Shown: positions 7,185 to 10,532 of the stretch, piece by piece
Position numbering within the stretch: the first letter of the stretch is position 1
How the letters are laid out: every line of letters begins with the position of its first letter
Assembly (NCBI RefSeq): GCF_900102485.1
Contig: NZ_FNBX01000029.1
Coordinates: 1-10,532 of the forward strand
DNA: 10,532 nt
Source: Desulfovibrio legallii
Lineage (GTDB): Bacteria > Desulfobacterota > Desulfovibrionia > Desulfovibrionales > Desulfovibrionaceae
Direction of reading: 5' to 3'
Translations under genes and position numbers: made by a program
The notes under the pieces: generated by a model
Told to the model about the DNA's origin: nothing
The model's input: the letters and a program-made list of their open reading frames with translations, nothing else
Databases searched by the model: none

Positions 7185-7985
7185 ATGACGGCCCTCTCCC
7201 CCACTGTCCCTTTGCGCGCCCTGGGCCGCGCCACCCTGCGCGGCCTGCAGGCTCTGGGCGGCACGGCCCTGTTCCTGCTGGAAGGGATCGCCCAGATATT
7301 CGCCAGCCGCAAGATTCTGCCGCGCACCCTGCAGCAAATCTACGTCATCGGCTCCAAATCCTTGTTCCTCATCCTGCTCATCGGCATTTTTTGCGGCATG
7401 GTGCTGGGGCTGCAGGGCTACTACACCCTGGTGCAGTTCGGATCCGTGGCCATGTTGGGCTCGGCCGTTTCCCTGACCCTCATCCGCGAGCTGGGGCCCG
7501 TGCTCACGGCCATCATGCTCACCGGCCGGGCAGGATCCTCCATGACGGCGGAAATCGGCGTCATGCGCATTTCGGATCAGATCGACGCCCTGGACGTCAT
7601 GGACATCAACTCCATGGGCTATCTGGTCAGCCCGCGCCTGCTGGCCTCGCTTATCTCTTTCCCTCTGCTCACGGCCGTCTTTGACGTCATCGGCATCCTG
7701 GGCGGCTACCTTACGGGCGTACTCATGCTGGGCATCAACGAGGGCACCTATTTTTACCGCATGGCCTTTTCCGTCACAGCCACGGACGTTAACGGCGGCT
7801 TTCTCAAATCCGTCGTCTTCGGCCTGCTGGTGGCCACCACCTGCTGCCGTCAGGGCTACTACGCCAACAAACGGCGCGACAGCATGGGGCCGGAAGCCGT
7901 GGGCAATGCCACCACCTCCGCAGTGGTCAGCTCCTGCGTGCTCATTCTGGCGGCGGACTACGTCATCACCTCCTTCCTGCTCTGA
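7185..7985 (+). CDS. mlaE: MlaE-type ABC transporter permease (lipid transport)
   Basis: MlaE/YrbE is the inner-membrane permease of the Mla/MCE system, which moves phospholipid between inner and outer membranes with the ATPase MlaF and the MCE protein MlaD. The 266-residue protein has the family length. An amphipathic N-terminus (about 15-50) is followed by some five hydrophobic segments. The signature RELGPVLTAIMLTGRAGSS (101-119) with TAEIGVMRISDQIDAL (121-136) includes the coupling helix expected to contact MlaF. The C-terminal GPEAVGNATTSAVVSS segment also matches the family. GAGG at 7172-7175 lies 9 bases before the ATG. It lies between the SPOR gene and ruvC with 15- and 7-base gaps, so the three are probably co-transcribed. 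No mlaF or mlaD is in the window, so its partners must be encoded elsewhere. Confidence 0.92.
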   Translation: MTALSPTVPLRALGRATLRGLQALGGTALFLLEGIAQIFASRKILPRTLQQIYVIGSKSLFLILLIGIFCGMVLGLQGYYTLVQFGSVAMLGSAVSLTLIRELGPVLTAIMLTGRAGSSMTAEIGVMRISDQIDALDVMDINSMGYLVSPRLLASLISFPLLTAVFDVIGILGGYLTGVLMLGINEGTYFYRMAFSVTATDVNGGFLKSVVFGLLVATTCCRQGYYANKRRDSMGPEAVGNATTSAVVSSCVLILAADYVITSFLL

Positions 7986-7992
7986 GGCGCAC

Positions 7993-8544
7993 GTGCAGCC
8001 CGCAACGGTCACCGGCCCCGTCACGGTTATCGGCATTGACCCCGGCTCCCAGCGCACGGGCTGGGGCGTGGTCCGCGAAGTTTCCGGCGTGCTGCGCCTG
8101 GTGGACTGCGGCGTGGTGCGCACCGCCGCCGCGGGCGGGGAATTCTGCGACCGGCTAGCGAAAATATATCGGGATCTTGACGGCATCCTCACGCGGCTGC
8201 AACCGCAGGAGGCCGCCATTGAACAGGTTTTTACCGCCAAAAACGCCGCTAGCGCACTGAAACTGGGGCAGGCCAGGGGCGTGGCCGTGGCGGCCTGCGC
8301 AGCCCACGGCCTCGCCATCCGGGACTACGAGCCCACCTTAGTCAAAAAATCCCTGGTGGGCACAGGCCGGGCGGAAAAAGAGCAGGTGGCCTTTATGGTG
8401 CGGCAGCTGCTCAACGTCCGGGAGGCCGAGACCCCCTGGGCCCTGGACACCTCCGACGCCCTGGCCGTGGCCCTTTGCCACCTGACCATGCGCCGCTTCG
8501 CCGCCCGCGTGGCGCAGGGAAAAATCGGGAGCGGACGCGGCTAG
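7993..8544 (+). CDS. ruvC: Holliday junction resolvase RuvC (GTG start)
   Basis: RuvC cuts four-way junctions symmetrically within the RuvABC complex during recombination and fork repair. The 183-residue protein shows the RNase H-like fold with all four catalytic acids: Asp16 in GIDPGSQRTGWG, Glu77 in AAIEQVF, and Asp152 and Asp155 in LDTSDALAVALCH. I chose GTG at 7993 because GAGG (7984-7987) overlaps the mlaE stop and sits 5 bases upstream, and because no in-frame ATG lies between it and the first beta strand. The 7-base gap suggests translational coupling to mlaE. ruvA and ruvB, often adjacent in other bacteria, are absent: the next gene is convergent rlmH. The C-terminal tail is short and basic. 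Confidence 0.95.
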   Translation: MQPATVTGPVTVIGIDPGSQRTGWGVVREVSGVLRLVDCGVVRTAAAGGEFCDRLAKIYRDLDGILTRLQPQEAAIEQVFTAKNAASALKLGQARGVAVAACAAHGLAIRDYEPTLVKKSLVGTGRAEKEQVAFMVRQLLNVREAETPWALDTSDALAVALCHLTMRRFAARVAQGKIGSGRG

Positions 8545-8565
8545 CCAGCCGCCGCCTTTGCCGTC

Positions 8566-8584
8566 GCAGGGCTTCTGCCCCTGC
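8566..8584. terminator. Possible hairpin between convergent ruvC and rlmH
   Basis: GCAGGG (8566-8571) pairs with CCCTGC (8579-8584) around a 7-base loop in the 45-bp gap between the two convergent genes. Its position fits a bidirectional terminator, but neither strand has a T-run after the stem, so the call is weak. Confidence 0.3.
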
Positions 8585-8589
8585 CCCGC

Positions 8590-9063
8590 TCAGTGGTGGT
8601 ACGGCACCTTGCGCAAAATGCACTCGGCGCGGTAAAGTTGTTCCAGCAAGACCACCCTGGCCAGTTCGTGGGGCAAGGTCAGATCCGACAAGCGGAGTAT
8701 GCGGCAGGCTCGATCGCGTACCGTGGGGTCCAGCCCCCAAGCTCCGCCCACCACAAAGCAAGGGCGTCCCCGCGCCTCTATATCCATGCTCCGCAACAGT
8801 TCCGCCCACTGCGGCGAGGTCAGCCGATCCCCCCGCTCGTCCAGCACAAGCGGAAGATCCTGGGGTTCCAGAGCCTCCAGCAGTCGGCGGCCCTCCTGGG
8901 CGTTCCGCTGCTCCGGCGGCAGATCGCCGGAACCGTCGCGCACCTCGGTACAGTCCAGACGCCGCCAGCGGGCAATGCGCGCCGTATAGTGGGCGGCGGC
9001 GTCTTTCCAGAAATTCGTCTTGACCTTGCCCACAAAGACGCAGCGTAAAGGTTTTCCCGACAT
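8590..9063 (-). CDS. rlmH: 23S rRNA (pseudouridine-1915-N3)-methyltransferase RlmH
   Basis: RlmH is a small SPOUT-class methyltransferase that acts on pseudouridine 1915 in helix 69 of 23S rRNA in assembled 70S ribosomes. Its 157 residues match the family (about 155). The knotted SAM-binding region is visible: LVLDERGDRLTS (72-83), FVVGGAWGLD (103-112), LSDLTLPHELARVVLLEQLYRA (125-146) and the C-terminal PYHH that reaches the active site. The ATG at 9063-9061 is preceded on the minus strand by GGAG (9071-9068), a short 4-base gap. The start codon overlaps that of divergent tsaC by two bases, so each gene's ribosome-binding site lies in the other's first codons. Confidence 0.95.
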   Translation of the reverse strand: MSGKPLRCVFVGKVKTNFWKDAAAHYTARIARWRRLDCTEVRDGSGDLPPEQRNAQEGRRLLEALEPQDLPLVLDERGDRLTSPQWAELLRSMDIEARGRPCFVVGGAWGLDPTVRDRACRILRLSDLTLPHELARVVLLEQLYRAECILRKVPYHH

Positions 9064-9730
9064 GACGCTCCAACATGGTTATGTAAATTCCGACGTGACG
9101 GCGGCGGCCCTCTGCCTGCGCGACGGCGGCGTACTCATATACCCCACCGAAACGTTTTTTGCCCTGGGCTGTCTGGCTGATCAGGCTGCAGCCGTGAACC
9201 AGCTCTACCAGATGAAAGGACGCCCCGTCCACAAACCCTTGCCCCTGCTGGCCGCCGATAGCTCCCAGGTGGACCGGGCGGCCCTGCTGACTGCCCTGCC
9301 CGCAGGGCTGGCGGCCTTCTGGCCCGGCCCGCTCACCGTGCTTCTGCCCGCCCGCCCCGGCCTGCCCAGGCTGTTGGTCAACCCGCAAGGGCAAGTGGCC
9401 ATCCGCGTGACGCCGCACCCCCTGGCGGCGGCCCTGGCCCGGGAGGCTGGCGGCCCCTTGACGGCCACCAGCGCCAACCTCAGCGGCGGCACCCCTGCCC
9501 GAAACGCGGAAGATCTGGATCCCCGTCTGCTGGCGGCCCTGGGCGGGCTGACCATCCACGGCCGCGCGGGACGGATTTTGCGCGGCGGACCGGCCCCGGG
9601 GGGCGGGCTGCCCTCTACCGTGGTAGAGCCCCTTTCCACGGGCAATGGCCGCGACCTGCGCCTGATCCGCCCCGGCATGGTGACGGCGGCGGCGCTCACT
9701 GCCGCGGGCTTCAACGTGCTGACAGCTTGA
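9062..9730 (+). CDS. tsaC: L-threonylcarbamoyladenylate synthase (TsaC/YrdC family)
   Basis: TsaC makes threonylcarbamoyl-AMP from threonine, bicarbonate and ATP, the first step in forming t6A at position 37 of ANN-decoding tRNAs. The 222-residue protein is a single YrdC-like domain; it lacks the C-terminal extension of Sua5. Landmarks: YPTETFFALGC (27-37), KGRPVHKPLPLL (52-63) with the nucleotide-binding basic residues, WPGPLTVLLP (87-96), the TSANLSGG loop (136-143) and STVV (185-188). The ATG at 9062 has AAAGG (9047-9051) 10 bases upstream. An upstream in-frame TTG at 9020 would sit further inside rlmH and is less likely. Partner genes (tsaB, tsaD, tsaE) are not here. Transcription should stop at the hairpin at 9824-9866. 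Confidence 0.94.
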   Translation: MTLQHGYVNSDVTAAALCLRDGGVLIYPTETFFALGCLADQAAAVNQLYQMKGRPVHKPLPLLAADSSQVDRAALLTALPAGLAAFWPGPLTVLLPARPGLPRLLVNPQGQVAIRVTPHPLAAALAREAGGPLTATSANLSGGTPARNAEDLDPRLLAALGGLTIHGRAGRILRGGPAPGGGLPSTVVEPLSTGNGRDLRLIRPGMVTAAALTAAGFNVLTA

Positions 9731-9738
9731 ACGCGAGC

Positions 9739-9763
9739 AAAAGCGGCCGCCAAAGGCGGCCGC
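9739..9763 (-). terminator. Perfect GC palindrome; terminator-like on the minus strand
   Basis: GCGGCCGCC (9743-9751), loop AAA, GGCGGCCGC (9755-9763) is a perfect 9-bp stem 12 bases after the tsaC stop. On the plus strand no T-run follows, but on the minus strand the stem is followed by TTTT (complement of 9739-9742). It could thus stop transcripts entering from the AT-rich side, or stabilise the tsaC mRNA 3' end. Confidence 0.45.
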
Positions 9764-9823
9764 AGTCAACAGAGGCGGGCTCACTTCTTCAGACCAGCTG
9801 TCCCCCAATTGGCCCCAAAAATC

Positions 9824-9866
9824 AAATTCCCGGATCTGTCGTTTTGACGAATCCGGGAATTTTATT
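9824..9866 (+). terminator. Rho-independent terminator after tsaC (probably bidirectional)
   Basis: AAATTCCCGGAT (9824-9835) pairs perfectly with ATCCGGGAATTT (9851-9862). Inside it TCGT/ACGA (9839-9842/9847-9850) extends the stem around a TTTG loop. TTTTATT follows directly on the plus strand. On the minus strand the stem is followed, after a few bases, by a T-run (complement of 9817-9821), so it could work both ways. Confidence 0.85.
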
Positions 9867-9870
9867 GCTA

Positions 9871-9888
9871 TTCCGGAGCGGGACTTGA
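9871..9888 (-). other. tRNA 3'-end-like segment at the GC/AT composition boundary
   Basis: Read on the minus strand, TCAAGTCCCGCTCCGGAA resembles the T-loop, 3' T-stem and acceptor strand of a tRNA. The 5' parts are missing and no CCA follows, so this is not a tRNA gene. It lies exactly where the sequence changes from host-like to AT-rich. Integrases commonly use tRNA 3' ends as attachment sites, so it could be an att relic; the resemblance may also be chance. Confidence 0.2.
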
Positions 9889-9928
9889 CTGTATTATATA
9901 ACTAATTTGAATTAAACAATATTTTAAA

Positions 9929-10024
9929 TTATACAATTCTAGTTGCTCCCTTTTTTATTCGGTACGGTGCTGTAGCGCTATAGCTTGCATAATCCGCACA
10001 CTGGGCACCTCTGCCCCCCAACAT
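9929..10024 (-). CDS. Doubtful 31-residue small ORF
   Basis: An ATG at 10024 opens a 31-codon frame ending in TAA at 9931-9929. The middle encodes CADYASYSATAPYR; the protein has one Cys, three Tyr, and ends in a basic KKGATRIV tail. The coding patch is much richer in GC than the DNA around it, which is why I list it. Against it: no Shine-Dalgarno is visible upstream, and a frame this short can occur by chance. I do not recognise a family. It starts 32 bases beyond the stop of the truncated remnant on the same strand. Confidence 0.2.
   Translation of the reverse strand: MLGGRGAQCADYASYSATAPYRIKKGATRIV
9969..9984. repeat. Imperfect palindrome with TAGCGCTA core
   Basis: GCTGTAGCGCTATAGC is a 16-bp palindrome apart from one symmetric mismatch pair; the TAGCGCTA core (9973-9980) is perfect. 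It falls inside the doubtful small ORF. It could be an operator or recombination core; nothing else supports a function. Confidence 0.35.
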
Positions 10025-10056
10025 TTTAGGAATATAGTGGTTTCTAGTGGTTGTGG

Positions 10057-10194
10057 TTATTTTTTAAAAATAGATACCAAAAAATCAATAATGTATACTA
10101 GAAAGCCTGAAAATCCAACTGTTCTATAGAATTTAACCCATTCATCTGATCCAAAAAATTCATCAATTTTTTTACATACAAAGCCTAATAGTAC
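10057..10194 (-). pseudogene. 3' remnant of an unknown gene cut by the right IS
   Basis: An open minus-strand frame enters directly from the IS tip (10195) and continues for 45 codons to a TAA at 10059-10057. The residues look protein-like: a charged stretch (KKIDEFFGSDEWVKFYR), then a hydrophobic segment (TVGFSGFLVYIIDFLVSIF) and a KK end, as in a membrane-anchored C-terminus. There is no start codon in this part, so the 5' end was probably removed or displaced by the insertion. Codons are A/T-rich, unlike all intact genes here, suggesting acquired DNA. I cannot name a family. A chance open frame in AT-rich DNA is possible. Confidence 0.45.
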
Positions 10195-10532
10195 GGGTAA
10201 TCCCCCCAAAAAGAAGTAGCGTTTATGGGTAGAATTTCCGATACTGACCCGAACGGAGATTTTACATGAAAGCGTCCAGATTTTCCGACAGCCAGATTTT
10301 GGGAATTTTGAGGCAGGCCGAGAATGGGATCCCCGTGACCGAGCTTTGCCGCGAACACGGCATAAGCAGCGCCACATTTTATAAATGGCGGGCAAAATAT
10401 GGCGGCATGGATGTTTCGCTCATGGCTCGGATGAAAGAGCTGGAGAAGGAAAATGCCCGCCTGAAAAAGATGTATGCCGAAACGCAACTCAAATATGAAG
10501 TTATCCAGGAAGCCCTCACAAAAAAATGGTAA
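10195..10532 (+). mobile_element. IS3-family insertion sequence, right copy (partial)
   Basis: This is the inverted partner of 1-277, starting at the same GGGTAATC tip and continuing beyond the window end. The 70-bp leader (10195-10265) and the orfA start are shared; over the 277 bp comparable there are two mismatches (10204 near the tip and 10376, synonymous). The inner flank is GTAC here and CTGT at the left copy, so the two are separate insertions, not one duplicated junction. orfB and the outer terminus lie outside. Confidence 0.9.
10266..10532 (+). CDS. IS3-family transposase OrfA (complete)
   Basis: The complete 88-residue OrfA ends with TAA at the last bases of the window. Residues 8-46 hold the helix-turn-helix (TELCREHGISSATFYKWRAKYGG), which recognises the IS ends. 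Residues about 50-85 form a leucine-zipper/coiled coil (ARMKELEKENARLKKMYAE), used for oligomerisation. The C-terminus (EVIQEALTKKW) is where IS3 elements usually place the -1 frameshift into OrfB. GGAG at 10255-10258 supports the ATG, with a 7-base gap. Closest in look to the IS51/IS407 group. The identical protein start at the left copy suggests both copies were recently active. Confidence 0.93.
   Translation: MKASRFSDSQILGILRQAENGIPVTELCREHGISSATFYKWRAKYGGMDVSLMARMKELEKENARLKKMYAETQLKYEVIQEALTKKW

Larger units (their letters stand above)
9889..10194. other. AT-rich intergenic stretch between tsaC terminator and right IS
   Basis: This 306-bp stretch is far more AT-rich than the rest of the window, apart from a mixed-composition patch at about 9958-10020. 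It holds no intact recognisable gene. It contains a 45-codon minus-strand remnant cut by the IS, a 31-codon minus-strand ORF, an imperfect palindrome at 9969-9984, and a small direct repeat (TAGTGGTT at 10035-10042 and 10045-10052). The composition suggests acquired DNA. Confidence 0.75.

Noticed and set aside
4330..8318. Very long minus-strand open frames (606 and 776 codons) opposite argS, the SPOR gene, mlaE and ruvC
   Set aside because: They lie antisense to unmistakable argS, mlaE and ruvC genes, have low-complexity translations, and come from GC codon bias.
8411..9808. 465-codon minus-strand frame covering rlmH and opposite tsaC
   Set aside because: It overlaps rlmH in a different frame and lies opposite tsaC, both with clear family motifs. 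It is a shadow frame.
9781..9866. Short minus-strand frame ending FGANWGTAGLKK, as a gene 3' remnant
   Set aside because: It is only about 26 codons long, runs through the terminator stem, has an upstream stop and no start codon. It is better explained as terminator and spacer.
9871..9900. A tRNA gene on the minus strand
   Set aside because: Only a T-arm/acceptor-like 3' piece is present. There is no D-arm, anticodon arm, paired 5' acceptor strand or CCA.
9885..9912. TTGACT as a -35 for a rightward promoter in the AT-rich stretch, and TATAAT-like hexamers on the other strand
   Set aside because: No good -10 lies 16-18 bases from TTGACT. The minus-strand TATAAT matches lack a properly spaced -35, and such hexamers are expected by chance in very AT-rich DNA.

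Overview
The window is high-GC bacterial chromosome that most resembles a Desulfovibrio-type sulfate reducer (Desulfovibrionaceae). The clue is a lone PglB-type oligosaccharyltransferase, a family known from this group, among strongly GC3-biased housekeeping genes. No 16S or clade-defining gene is present, so the assignment is an inference.

Layout. (1) Positions 1-277 are the inner end of an IS3-family element whose orfA reads leftward off the window. (2) A leftward pair, rsmG (16S rRNA m7G527 methyltransferase) then pglB (N-glycosylation oligosaccharyltransferase), occupies 3328-291. (3) A 139-bp divergent intergenic region separates rsmG from a rightward cluster: fabD (fatty acid synthesis), argS (arginyl-tRNA synthetase), a SPOR-domain membrane protein, mlaE (lipid-transport permease) and ruvC (Holliday junction resolvase), 3468-8544. 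The last three are tightly packed (15 and 7 bp gaps). (4) rlmH (23S rRNA Psi1915 methyltransferase, leftward) and tsaC (t6A37 synthesis, rightward) diverge from overlapping start codons at 9061-9064. (5) A strong terminator follows tsaC. Composition then drops abruptly into an AT-rich stretch, 9889-10194, holding a gene remnant and a doubtful 31-codon ORF. (6) A second copy of the same IS begins at 10195 and faces right; its orfA ends exactly at the window end.

The genes do not form one pathway. They serve translation quality (rsmG, argS, rlmH, tsaC), envelope biology (pglB, fabD, SPOR protein, mlaE) and recombination (ruvC). The two IS copies are inverted, face outward and match over 277 bp with two mismatches. 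They bracket about 9.9 kb that includes likely essential genes, so the block could invert by homologous recombination or in principle behave as a composite element.

I found no clear undescribed multi-gene system. The points most worth a second look are the PglB acceptor-recognition region, the start-codon-overlapping rlmH/tsaC pair, the shared palindromic -35 between rsmG and fabD, the coding tandem repeat in the SPOR protein, and the AT-rich scar next to the right IS.
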